In this document: one piece after another, positions 20,006 to 29,204 of the stretch
Layout: the number at the start of each line of letters is the position of its first letter
Numbering within the stretch: the first letter of the stretch is position 1
From: Deltaproteobacteria bacterium
GTDB taxonomy: Bacteria > Myxococcota_A > UBA796 > UBA9615
DNA: 37,019 bases
Direction: 5' to 3'
Assembly: GCA_002724675.1 (NCBI GenBank)
Contig: PBPL01000223.1
Coordinates: 1 to 37,019 of the forward strand
The notes under the pieces: model-generated
The model's database searches: none
What the model was told of the DNA's origin: nothing
Seen by the model: only the letters and a program-made list of their open reading frames with translations
Translations under genes and position numbers: made by a program

Positions 20006-21361
20006 ATGCAACTGGACCGAACCAACCGGTTTCTGCTCGCGACGACCGCGCTCTTGGCCATCGCGACGTTGATTCGTCTCGGTCAGAGCGTGCAGGCACC
20101 CGAACCCATGTGGTCGACAACCGAGGTCACTGACTCCGAAGTCCGAGGGATCACCTTCAAGAAGCCCGACGGTGCCGTCGAACTGGAGCGATCGGGCATG
20201 GGTTGGCGCATGACAGCACCGGCAGCTTTCCCGGTCGAGGCACAAAAAGTGGTCGCCTTGCTGCGGGACTGGCAAGAGCCGTTCGCCCCGGATCTGAAGC
20301 TGGCAGACAGTGTCTCCGATGACGACCTAGCCACATACGGACTCGACGAAGCCCAGCGCACCGAGTTCGCACTGTTGGCTGCTTCGGGGCCGTTGGTGGA
20401 GCTACACATCGGCAAGAGCATCGCCGGCGGCAGCCACTATCTTCGCCGCCCCAACGACCGGGGTGTCTATCGGGGGCGCGTACCGGGTGTGCTGCGGCTC
20501 AAGACCGGCAAAGACGCATGGCGAGACATGACGGTGTTGGCCATCGACGAGGACAGCATCATCTCCTTGCAGCTCAGCAACAGCGACGGAGAGTTTCACT
20601 TCGTGCGGAGCCCAACAAGCCCGGGCCAGCAGCCTGAGTGGCAAGCTCGAGCTCCCGAAGGGCTCCGTGTCGCCCAGCGAAGCCTAGACTCCATGGCGAA
20701 GAGCCTGAGCAAGCTCAAAGCCACCAAGTTCCTCGAGGGTAAAGAGGCCGAAGCGGGCCTGGCCCGCGCCAGTCTCGACAATCCCCGAGTGACCGTCCGC
20801 GTCGGCAGCAAAGAAGAGGGGGGCGACCAGCACACACTCCGCTTCGGAGCCGACGAACAAGCCAACAGCACGGTCTTCGCCCAGGTCGAGGGACAAGACA
20901 GCCTACTGGTGCTTTCCGTGGCGAGTCTCAAGCAGTTCGACAAGAGCAAGAAGGACCTCCAGGACCGCACGGTGCTCAGCTTGGACCGCGAGGCAGGGGT
21001 CGAAGTGCGCTTCATCGAAGGCGAACACACAGTCGTCGCCAAGCCCGACGGAGCAAGAGACTGGAAGGTGCTCGAGCCCAGCGGCGTCGACTCCAACAAC
21101 ACCGAGCTCAAGCTGGCCATGAACAGCCTGGTGAACATGCAGGCGGTGGAGCTCCAGAGCGACAGCGAACGAGCGGAGACTGGACCGGACAGCCCACGCA
21201 TCGAGATCAAAGGCCCCAAGGGCTCTCAGATCCTGCGGATTGGCTCGGGACCCCGTGACGGCAAGTACCTAGGCACGGTAGACGGTCGAACCGAACTCTT
21301 CGTGCTTCGAGGAACAGTCGTGGAGCGACTGCTCAAGGTCTTCCGGGCCCTAAAGCCGTAG
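20006..21361 (+). CDS. DUF4340 domain-containing protein
   Basis: N-terminal TM; ...EVRGITFKKPDGAVELERSGMGWRMTAPAAFPVEAQKVVALLRDW and LASYGLD-like 'DLATYGLDEAQRTEFALL'; follows GldFG-like genes, typical of DUF4340. Confidence 0.82.
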   Translation: MQLDRTNRFLLATTALLAIATLIRLGQSVQAPEPMWSTTEVTDSEVRGITFKKPDGAVELERSGMGWRMTAPAAFPVEAQKVVALLRDWQEPFAPDLKLADSVSDDDLATYGLDEAQRTEFALLAASGPLVELHIGKSIAGGSHYLRRPNDRGVYRGRVPGVLRLKTGKDAWRDMTVLAIDEDSIISLQLSNSDGEFHFVRSPTSPGQQPEWQARAPEGLRVAQRSLDSMAKSLSKLKATKFLEGKEAEAGLARASLDNPRVTVRVGSKEEGGDQHTLRFGADEQANSTVFAQVEGQDSLLVLSVASLKQFDKSKKDLQDRTVLSLDREAGVEVRFIEGEHTVVAKPDGARDWKVLEPSGVDSNNTELKLAMNSLVNMQAVELQSDSERAETGPDSPRIEIKGPKGSQILRIGSGPRDGKYLGTVDGRTELFVLRGTVVERLLKVFRALKP

Positions 21362-21441
21362 CGAAAACAACGGACTGCAAACGAAAGAGGGGCAGGCAGG
21401 GGCCTGTCGCTATGGGGCGGATGCTCCCGGAGCCCTAGCCG

Positions 21442-23301
21442 TCACTCCTCTGCAGCAGGCGACGGCTCTGCCCCCCACAGATCAAGCTGCTCGCTCCCCA
21501 CATCCTTGAGCATTCCCTGAGCCAGGATCTTGAACTCGACGCGGCGGTTGCGTTCTCTGCCGGTCTCGCTCTCATTGGGGGCAATGGGTCGAGACTCTCC
21601 ATAGCCCACAGCTTCCAGACGACCGGCATCGATGCCCTCTTTGATCAGCCGGCGCATGACGGCCTCCGACCGACGCTGAGACAGCTTCTGGTTCGTGCTC
21701 TCGCGGCCACGGCTGTCCGTGTGGCCCTCCACTCGAACCTGGAGGATGTCTGGATTGCCCCGCAGCACCGCGGCCACCGCCCGCAACACCGAGTCGGAAC
21801 GCCGAAGAATGCGATCGCGCCCCGATGCGAAGTAGAGCTTCTCTAGAATCACGATGGCCTCACTGGCACGAACCGCCAGGATGTCGTCGGGGCACCCGTC
21901 TTCGTCCTTCACCTTGTTGACGACCTCGGCCTCGTCCGGGCAGAGGTCATCCTCGTCCAGAATGCCGTCTTGATCGTTGTCGGGGTCGGGGCAGCCATCT
22001 TCGTCGGCCCAGCCATCGAAGGTCTCGGCGTTTAGAGGACAGGCATCTGTGAGATCGGGCACGCCATCTTGGTCGTTGTCGAGATCGGGGCAGCCGTCCT
22101 CATCTTCGAAGCCATCCGCGTCTTCGGGGTCCATGGGGCACCCATCGTCCACATCGTCAACGCCATCACCGTCGTTGTCGGTGTCCGGGCACCCATCCTC
22201 GTCTTCAAATCCATCGGCGTCCTCGGCCACATCGGGACAACCGTCGTCCACATCCAGCACTCCATCCGCATCGTTGTCCGGATCGGGGCAACCGTCAGAG
22301 TCTTCGAAGTCATCCTTGTCTTCGGGATCCTTGATGCAGTCATCGTCAGGATCGACGATGCCATCCTTGTCGCGATCGATGGGGCGGAAGATGCCCCACG
22401 AGACACCGGCAAAGAATCGAATGCGAGGGGAGCCAAAGCCGGCCGTCAGGCCCTTGCCCAGACCACCGTCAATGCTGATGCCATTCTTGAACTTGTAGCG
22501 AACCGACACCAGCATCTCAAGCGGGCTGTGAGCCCCATTGAAGGAGCGCTCGTCGCCCAGATCGCTCGGTCCACCGGTGAGGCTCCCGTCGAACTCCAGC
22601 TGAATGGCAAGTCGGTCGACAATGGGACTGACTCCCACCCCCACACCGTAGGTAAACTCATCGCCGGTCGTCAGGTTGGCGATTGTGGCTCTGGGGTAGA
22701 AGCCGTAGCCGAGGTTGGCAGCGAAATGGAACCGCTTCCAGGCCTGTGAGACAGCAACTCGGAGCCCTCCTCCTGGCTTACCCCGACCCAGCCCGACGGT
22801 CTCTGTGCCCGTCGGCAGCGTCAAGAACAGGTTCGCCACCAGCCCGACCGGGAACTTCGCTGGGTCCAAGGGCCGGAGTCGGGTCTCCAGGCGGATGTCC
22901 CCGATCCCAAATGCCACAAGAGCCCCACCCACCCCCGGGCTCTCGATAAACTCCGTCTCCAGTGGGATCTGGATCAGCGGAAAATGCAGACCCATCTCCC
23001 AAAACGTGAAGATGCCAAATGCGCCGGTCAGATCACCGCCCAAGATCCCATCGACGAGGCCAAACTCCCGGACACTGCCTCCAGACTGCACCTCCAGAGG
23101 ATGCATGGCGTAGTTGAGGCGGAAGGAGAACGCCGGCCGAAATTGAGGCAGCAGCGTGGCGTCGTGCAGGAGCACAAAGCCATGCGTGTCCGTGACCGGC
23201 TTGAACTGCTGAATGTCCGGCGCATTGACACGAGCAAAGCTCGGGCTGCTCACCAGCAGAGCCAGGCCAACGAAGACGGCTGTGGGGAAGAGTCTGGGCA
23301 T
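21442..23301 (-). CDS. OmpA-family outer-membrane protein with thrombospondin type-3 repeats
   Basis: Signal peptide, beta-barrel-like N-terminus, Asp-rich DxDxDG/CPD TSP3 repeats, C-terminal OmpA domain (VRVEGHTDSRGRESTNQKLSQRRSEAVMRRLIKEGIDAGRLEAVGYGESRPIAPNESETGRERNRRVEFKI). Confidence 0.92.
   Translation of the reverse strand: MPRLFPTAVFVGLALLVSSPSFARVNAPDIQQFKPVTDTHGFVLLHDATLLPQFRPAFSFRLNYAMHPLEVQSGGSVREFGLVDGILGGDLTGAFGIFTFWEMGLHFPLIQIPLETEFIESPGVGGALVAFGIGDIRLETRLRPLDPAKFPVGLVANLFLTLPTGTETVGLGRGKPGGGLRVAVSQAWKRFHFAANLGYGFYPRATIANLTTGDEFTYGVGVGVSPIVDRLAIQLEFDGSLTGGPSDLGDERSFNGAHSPLEMLVSVRYKFKNGISIDGGLGKGLTAGFGSPRIRFFAGVSWGIFRPIDRDKDGIVDPDDDCIKDPEDKDDFEDSDGCPDPDNDADGVLDVDDGCPDVAEDADGFEDEDGCPDTDNDGDGVDDVDDGCPMDPEDADGFEDEDGCPDLDNDQDGVPDLTDACPLNAETFDGWADEDGCPDPDNDQDGILDEDDLCPDEAEVVNKVKDEDGCPDDILAVRASEAIVILEKLYFASGRDRILRRSDSVLRAVAAVLRGNPDILQVRVEGHTDSRGRESTNQKLSQRRSEAVMRRLIKEGIDAGRLEAVGYGESRPIAPNESETGRERNRRVEFKILAQGMLKDVGSEQLDLWGAEPSPAAEE
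21880..22350 (-). repeat. Imperfect tandem TSP3-repeat coding region
   Basis: Repeated DNA units encoding DADGFEDEDGCPDxDNDxDGVxDxxDGCP inside the OmpA-family gene. Confidence 0.75.
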
Positions 23302-23521
23302 TCTGGGGGTCTGCACTGCGCAGCATCACCTTACTGCAACAAGAGGCGGAACAGGGAACACGCCTCGGAATCCATCCACCGAAGATCAGAACGGTTTGCG
23401 CCCCACCGGAACGAAGACGAGCTCCCAGACCACGCCCTCGCCCACACTTGCCGGATGTGGTACTTTCGCCCGCCATCGATGGTTGCAGCAACCGTCATCG
23501 CTCGGTCCTTGGAGGGCGATC

Positions 23522-23959
23522 ATGACCAAGTACGCAGGGCAGAAGATCCGTGTCGTCACAGCCGAGGTTCGGCGCGATGGCCGCTATCTCATCACCCAGC
23601 GACTCGCCAAGAGCATCCTGCCCCACCTGTGGGAGTTCCCCGGTGGAAAGGTGCCCGATGGAGAGAGTTCTGAGGATGTGCTGATTCGACTCCTTCGCGA
23701 CAAGCTTGGAGTGACGGCAGAGATCGGTGAGTTGGTGATGGAGGTCGTCCACGAGTACGACCACTACGCGGTAGACATGCAGGTCTACCGGTGCGAACTC
23801 CCCGAGGACGAGGAGGTCCAGTTGCTCAAGGTGCAAGATGCCCGCTGGGTATCTCCAGCCGAATTTGGAGACTACGAGTTTCCTGGAGCGGACGAGGCAA
23901 CCATCTCGGCGCTGCTCGATCTCGACGACCCCGCCTTGACCGAACAGGACTACAACTAG
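23522..23959 (+). CDS. NUDIX-fold (MutT-like) protein with degenerate NUDIX box
   Basis: MTKYAGQKIRVVTAEVRRDGRYLITQR...LWEFPGGKVPDGESSEDVLIRLLRDKLGV. Confidence 0.82.
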   Translation: MTKYAGQKIRVVTAEVRRDGRYLITQRLAKSILPHLWEFPGGKVPDGESSEDVLIRLLRDKLGVTAEIGELVMEVVHEYDHYAVDMQVYRCELPEDEEVQLLKVQDARWVSPAEFGDYEFPGADEATISALLDLDDPALTEQDYN

Positions 23960-23989
23960 GGCCGCGGTCCCGACGACAGTGCCGACTCC

Positions 23990-24604
23990 ATGCCGTCGCC
24001 CAACACCCACAACGAGACAGGACACGTGAAACTCTTTTACCGCCGGTTCGCGATCTTCGTTCCCATCCTGGTCGTGCTGGATCAAGTCACGAAGTACTGG
24101 ATTCGCGAGACCATGATCTACGGTTCTCGTCGGGAGGTGATCCCGGGGTTCTTCAACCTCACCTACCAGGAGAATCGGGGCGCTGCCTGGGGCATCCTCG
24201 CCGATGCTGAGTACCGACTCCCGTTCTTCGTGGTCGTCACCATCATCGCCTTCGTCGTCATCCTCGGTTACTACCGAAACCTCAAGGAAGACGAGGGGCT
24301 GATGGCCTGGAGCCTTCTGTCGATCTTCGCAGGTGCCCTGGGCAACTTCATTGATCGACTCAGTCCTCGCCACAGCGTGACGGACTTCCTGGATTTCTAT
24401 GCCTCCGGGTGGGCTGCTCCCATCGCTCGCAAGATCATCGGGCACAACCACTGGCCCTCGTTCAACGTGGCGGACAGCTGCATCACCATCGGGGTGGTCT
24501 TGTTCGCTTACCACGCGATCGTCCTCGAGGTCCGAACCCGCAAAGCCGCCAAGGCGGCCCCTGCCGACGAGTCAGCGGCGGAGTCCACCGAACCGCAACC
24601 CTGA
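23990..24604 (+). CDS. lspA: Lipoprotein signal peptidase II (LspA), copy 1
   Basis: VVLDQVTKYWI, NRGAAWGIL, GALGNFIDRL, VTDFLDFY, PSFNVADSCI. Confidence 0.92.
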   Translation: MPSPNTHNETGHVKLFYRRFAIFVPILVVLDQVTKYWIRETMIYGSRREVIPGFFNLTYQENRGAAWGILADAEYRLPFFVVVTIIAFVVILGYYRNLKEDEGLMAWSLLSIFAGALGNFIDRLSPRHSVTDFLDFYASGWAAPIARKIIGHNHWPSFNVADSCITIGVVLFAYHAIVLEVRTRKAAKAAPADESAAESTEPQP

Positions 24605-25230
24605 TGCGCCACGGTCGCATCTTCTTGCTGTTGGTCACCAGCCTCGTGGTGTTCGACCAGGGGACCAAGATCGCCATCCGCCAGTCTCTGCCGGTAGACG
24701 ATGCCGGCTGGGCAGCCTCCTGCACCTTCGACTGCCGGGCCAACCCGACTCACGCCGAGTTCCACCCCGAGCGAAAGACACGACACCAACACTCGGTCGT
24801 GCCCAGGATGTTCAACATCGTGCACACCCGGAACCGGGGAGCGGCGTTCGGCATCTTGGCCGGACACCCCTACCGCATGGCGCTCTTCAGCGTGGTCACG
24901 ATGCTCGCCTTCGTGTTCATCCTGGGCTACTACCGACGTCTGAGAGAGGACGAGGGCTTATTGGCTGTGGCGCTCAGTTGCGTGTTCGCGGGCGCCCTGG
25001 GCAACTTCATCGATCGGCTTCTCTACCGACAAGTAACCGACTTCCTACAGTTCTACGTGCCTGAAGACACGAGCACCGGCGCCCTGCTGGTCGACATGTT
25101 CGGGAGCAGCCGCTGGCCTTCGTTCAACGTGGCGGACAGCTGCATTTGTGTCGGTGTCGCGCTCCTACTGCTCAACACAGCCCAGGAATACCGGCGGCTC
25201 GCAGCTTCTGAACCGGAGGCCGGACCGTGA
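24604..25230 (+). CDS. lspA: Lipoprotein signal peptidase II (LspA), copy 2
   Basis: VVFDQGTKIAI, NRGAAFGIL, GALGNFIDRL, VTDFLQFY, PSFNVADSCI; TGATG overlap with copy 1. Confidence 0.9.
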   Translation: MRHGRIFLLLVTSLVVFDQGTKIAIRQSLPVDDAGWAASCTFDCRANPTHAEFHPERKTRHQHSVVPRMFNIVHTRNRGAAFGILAGHPYRMALFSVVTMLAFVFILGYYRRLREDEGLLAVALSCVFAGALGNFIDRLLYRQVTDFLQFYVPEDTSTGALLVDMFGSSRWPSFNVADSCICVGVALLLLNTAQEYRRLAASEPEAGP

Positions 25231-26066
25231 ACACCTGGCTCGTCAAGTGGCACGTCCCCATCCTGGGCGACATCGCCATCTCTACGTACTTTGCCTGCCT
25301 CGTGCTGGGCTTGGTGCTTGCTCTGCACGTCTGCGTCCGCGAAGCCAAGCGCAGCGGAGAAGACCCCCTGCTTTTCTTCCGGCTAGGCCTGATCGGCATT
25401 GGATGCGGGCTCATTGGCGGACGACTGGGCCATGTCCTCCTGGCGCGCCCCGACATCTACCTAGAGAATCCCGTTCGCGTCCTCGAGTTCTGGCGCGGAG
25501 GGATGGTCTTTTACGGGGGCGCTATCGGGGGGGCTATCGGAGTCCTGCTGGCCTGCCGCCGTTACAAAGTGAACCTCCTGAGAGCCTGCGACATCTGCGC
25601 TGCACCTCTGATGCTGGGCCTGGCCCTGGGACGCCTTGGCTGCCTGTCGGCTGGCTGCTGCTTTGGCCGCCCCATCGACTGGCCCTGGGGAATCGAGTGG
25701 CCCTGGGCCGTCACCTTCTTGAGCGGCCAGGTGCCCTCCCCCCTTCGAGGCATCCCGCTGCATCCCACCCAGGCTTACGCGGCATTCAACGCCCTGGCCT
25801 TGTTCGTGTTGTTGATCGAGGTGCGCCGACGCCAGCGCTACGCAGGCCAGGTAACTGGAGTGCTACTCGTAGCCTATGGCTTGAGTCGAAGCATCATCGA
25901 GTTGTTTCGCCTCGACCTAGAGCGCGGCTTCGTGTTCGAGCAATGGCTCGGCCAAGTCCTCTCCACCTCTCAGGCCGTTTCCATCCCCATGGTGCTCGCC
26001 GGGATCGTGTTGCTTGTTCGAGGCTCAAGAACCCACGACAGCGACCGCCCCAGCAGCCCCAACTGA
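25227..26066 (+). CDS. lgt: Prolipoprotein diacylglyceryl transferase
   Basis: GLIGGRLGHVLL, FWRGGMVFYGGAIGG, GRLGCLSAGCCFGRP, HPTQAYAAFNALALF. Confidence 0.95.
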   Translation: MNTWLVKWHVPILGDIAISTYFACLVLGLVLALHVCVREAKRSGEDPLLFFRLGLIGIGCGLIGGRLGHVLLARPDIYLENPVRVLEFWRGGMVFYGGAIGGAIGVLLACRRYKVNLLRACDICAAPLMLGLALGRLGCLSAGCCFGRPIDWPWGIEWPWAVTFLSGQVPSPLRGIPLHPTQAYAAFNALALFVLLIEVRRRQRYAGQVTGVLLVAYGLSRSIIELFRLDLERGFVFEQWLGQVLSTSQAVSIPMVLAGIVLLVRGSRTHDSDRPSSPN

Positions 26067-26107
26067 GGTCCAAAGGCCCCTTGGGCCCTCTCTGAGTCGA
26101 ACCGTGG

Positions 26108-27358
26108 TCATGGCCCTTTCCAGGGGGCTCTTAGCCGTGACCTGTGGCGGCGCTGCCGACGCCAGGCTCCGGTGACCGTCAACTCCGGCGAGTGCATGGC
26201 ACTTATCGGTGGAGGGGGCGTAGCAGCTGCCGGCACCGGCGAAGCCGACCCGTCCAGACCTTCTTGGTGACCCAATGGAAGAACGTCATTACTCCGATCG
26301 ACGCCCTGGCTACTGAAACTCTCTTCAGCCACAAGCCGCCTTGGTGTCTGTCCCATCGCGTCCCCCGCAGGACCCACTGTGTGTTCCCCGCCCGCGTCTC
26401 CTGACGAGAACCACCTCAACACCTCGGCCGGACTCCACGAGCGCAATTCAGACCATTGACCGGCCCCCGCCTCCTGCTCCACAGTGAGACCATAGCCATC
26501 CGTACAAGCACGCACCGAACCGTGCCTGCCTGTCCAGTACAGGCTACTCCCCCGGGCCAGATAGGTTGACGAAACCGATGCGTGGGGAAAACCGAACCGG
26601 TTCTCTCGACCGATCCCGGCCACTGCTACGAGCGGATCGACCGCAGCGACAAAACTAGGGGTCGAGCTGGTTCGACTGCCGTGGTGGGGCACCTTGAGCA
26701 CAGTGCTGCGGCGAACCCGTCCCAGAGCCACGAGTTGCGACTCCGCGAGCTCCTCGATGTCACCGGTCAATAAGAAGCTAACGGCTCCCAACTGAACGCG
26801 AAGGACAAGGGAGCGATTGTTCTCGCTTCTATGGTGGCTAGCCAGACCATCCTCCCACCCGGGCCAAGGCTGGAGGAGCGTTGTACGTATGGGGGCAGTT
26901 ACAGGACCAAAGGGGTCACCCTGATCGGCAGCGAAAACACGAATCCCACGGGATTCCGCGGACTCCAACAAGGACATCATGCGCCTGGGAAGACGCCGAC
27001 GAGACGGGACCCACAGAGCCCCCACAGAGACCTGCTTGATCACCGAGAAGAGGCCTTCGAAATGGTCACCATCCGCATGGGACACCAGCACGCGTTCTAG
27101 ATGATCGACCCCCTGTCGCCGCAGCGCTGGCAGAACTCGTCCCGCACCCACATCGTAGCCACCTCCAGGCAGGCCACCGCCATCAATCAACCAGTGCTCA
27201 CCCCCTGGGAGCGAAAGCAACTGGGAGTCACCCTGGCCCACATCGAGCACCGTGAGGCAGGCCTCGTAGCCCACGCCATCTGAGGTCCGTACTGCTCCAA
27301 GTGTCCAGAGGCAGGCCGCCCCAGCAAGAAACACGACGAGCATTCGCGTGTAGCTCAT
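26108..27358 (-). CDS. ComEC/Rec2-like metallo-beta-lactamase domain protein (separate ORF)
   Basis: VLDVGQGDSQLLSLPGGEHWLIDGG, LVSHADGDHFEGL, LLTGDIEELAE, VLKVPHHGSRTSSTPSFV; ATG overlaps the stop of the competence-domain ORF. Confidence 0.9.
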   Translation of the reverse strand: MSYTRMLVVFLAGAACLWTLGAVRTSDGVGYEACLTVLDVGQGDSQLLSLPGGEHWLIDGGGLPGGGYDVGAGRVLPALRRQGVDHLERVLVSHADGDHFEGLFSVIKQVSVGALWVPSRRRLPRRMMSLLESAESRGIRVFAADQGDPFGPVTAPIRTTLLQPWPGWEDGLASHHRSENNRSLVLRVQLGAVSFLLTGDIEELAESQLVALGRVRRSTVLKVPHHGSRTSSTPSFVAAVDPLVAVAGIGRENRFGFPHASVSSTYLARGSSLYWTGRHGSVRACTDGYGLTVEQEAGAGQWSELRSWSPAEVLRWFSSGDAGGEHTVGPAGDAMGQTPRRLVAEESFSSQGVDRSNDVLPLGHQEGLDGSASPVPAAATPPPPISAMHSPELTVTGAWRRQRRHRSRLRAPWKGP

Positions 27359-28968
27359 GGTCGCTGTCTCGGAATGGGGGCCCACGTCAGCCCAAGGGCC
27401 ATAGCCCCCAGCAACAGATAGAGACCGACGACAACCTCATGGGAAACGCCGCCAACGAGAACAGGGCAAATCTCCGGTCGGGACCACCAGTGAATCCAGG
27501 TGAGAGCACCAGACGCGGGCAATGCAGCCAGCTGAAGAATCGGCGCGCCCCAGCTTGGATGAATCAAGCCTACTGCAGCCCCGGTCAAGAGGATGGGAAC
27601 GCACAGCGTTCCGAGCAGCGGCACCGCCAACAGGTTGACCCAGAGACCAGCGAGGGAGACCCGCCCCCACACAAGAGCACACAGCGGAGCGGTCGCGATC
27701 GTTGCTGCTGCAGATGCCAGAGCACAAGTCACGGCACCGTCGAACCAGCTTCGTGTCCAAGACTTTCGTCTTTCGGACACTCGCATGCGACCCACGGTCA
27801 AGAGGCCGACTACTGAAATCACGGACAACTGAAACCCAACCTGGTGAAGAACCGTGGGCCCGGCCCAGACAAGGACAATCACTGCGCCTGCCAGAGCATT
27901 CCAACCGCTCGGCCTCCTCTCGAGCCCCTGCGCGACCGCAACCAGCGCGACCATCAACAGAGCCCTCAAGCCGGACACTGGTCCACCAGCGACAGCCACG
28001 TACAGTGCGGCACCGACCACCCCGAGCAAGGAAGTCATTGGCCGCCAGTTCCCCGAACGTAGAAGGGCAGCAGCGGAGGACAAGCCGTACGTCCCGAAGA
28101 GTGTGAGCACCCAGGGCAAGGTGACCCTGGCCAACGACGTCAGGGCAACGGTTGCAGAAACAACATGGAGCCCGGAAATCGCCAACAGGTGTGCGGTCCC
28201 GCTTCGCACGAAGTCCTCAGTCATCGGACGCGGGAGGGCAGACTTGTCCGCAAGAACAAGAGCCAGAAAGAGGCCTCGGACTCTCTCTGGCGAGCCGAAC
28301 TCAATCGCCCGGCGTGCCCTCCGCCCGAGACCCGAGAACGCCCTATCAGAGAGCTGTAGACAGTGGTCTGCGAAGCTCTCGACGCCCCGAAGACGAACCC
28401 CATGTTCCACCGAAGCCACCCGGAGCACAGGAGCCCGCCACCGAGGACCATGCTGGGCCTCACGAAGACGGCCGCGAAACATCCAACGTTCACCGCGACG
28501 CGGTGACGATGCTACGTGGCTCCAGGTAGGCAGATGGACCTGTACAGGAGCCTTGCCAATCCAGCGCGGGGTGCTGCGGTCGACTCGAGGCCCCGGAGCA
28601 TGGGCGACTTGTGCGTGTGCGCTCCAGCGCGCATTCACCGGAGGACCCATCGACCGCAGCACTTCCACCTCCCAAACCTGGAGGGACCCGACCGGAGGAC
28701 CCATGGAATTCGGGGACGGCAAACCGCGCGCGAGCCCTAGCAAGAGGAACACCAGCAAGGGCCACAGCAAGGACCCTCGACCAGACCTCTGGTACACAGC
28801 GATGCCACCCCCCACCACAGCAAGGATCAGCCATGCCTGCGTCCTGGCCACCAGAGGGGAAGCAACTAGACCAAACACAAGAGCAATGGCAGGACCAAGC
28901 AGAGGCGCTCGCCCCCTCTCTGTTCCTAGCCACCTCAACTCGGCATCCGACCTCAGGCCCGAAGACAT
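27355..28968 (-). CDS. ComEC/Rec2 competence-domain DNA-uptake channel protein (separate ORF)
   Basis: FVRSGTAHLLAISGLHVVSATVALT signature, multiple TM helices, GPVSGLRALLMVALVAVAQGLERR. Confidence 0.9.
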   Translation of the reverse strand: MSSGLRSDAELRWLGTERGRAPLLGPAIALVFGLVASPLVARTQAWLILAVVGGGIAVYQRSGRGSLLWPLLVFLLLGLARGLPSPNSMGPPVGSLQVWEVEVLRSMGPPVNARWSAHAQVAHAPGPRVDRSTPRWIGKAPVQVHLPTWSHVASSPRRGERWMFRGRLREAQHGPRWRAPVLRVASVEHGVRLRGVESFADHCLQLSDRAFSGLGRRARRAIEFGSPERVRGLFLALVLADKSALPRPMTEDFVRSGTAHLLAISGLHVVSATVALTSLARVTLPWVLTLFGTYGLSSAAALLRSGNWRPMTSLLGVVGAALYVAVAGGPVSGLRALLMVALVAVAQGLERRPSGWNALAGAVIVLVWAGPTVLHQVGFQLSVISVVGLLTVGRMRVSERRKSWTRSWFDGAVTCALASAAATIATAPLCALVWGRVSLAGLWVNLLAVPLLGTLCVPILLTGAAVGLIHPSWGAPILQLAALPASGALTWIHWWSRPEICPVLVGGVSHEVVVGLYLLLGAMALGLTWAPIPRQRP

Positions 28969-29204
28969 GAGGCCTGCTGAGGCAAGAGCAGTGCCAGAAC
29001 CCAGCGAGGATCACCCGCTCCGCACTAGCCCAATCATTTCAGCTGCCTCACGACGATTCCTGCAGGCACAGACCCACCAGCGGTGGCCTACATCTGTCCA
29101 GGGATGTCTGGCCGTGTCCTGGGCCCCTGCACACGCCCCTCCAGCCCTCGAGTGGGTGTCGAAGTGGAACGCCCCGCCCTGCTATCCTTGAGGACCAGCC
29201 AGCT

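Noticed and set aside
21388-21408. CAGGC-AGGG-GCCTG hairpin between the convergent DUF4340 and OmpA genes
   Set aside because: Short stem, no T-run; plausible but unsupported as a terminator.
22069-22749. 226-aa plus ORF opposite the TSP3 repeats
   Set aside because: Repetitive mirror of the TSP3 coding region on the minus strand.
26071-26090. GGCCC-CTT-GGGCC hairpin between convergent lgt and the MBL gene
   Set aside because: Only a 5-bp stem with no U-tract; too weak to call a terminator.
28638-28704. 13-bp direct repeat CCGGAGGACCCAT, two copies 54 bp apart inside the competence-domain gene
   Set aside because: Encodes a repeated SMGPPV motif; too short and isolated to claim function.
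27854-29191. 445-aa plus ORF opposite the ComEC competence ORF
   Set aside because: Low-complexity Arg/Pro/Ser translation; minus strand has the ComEC signature.
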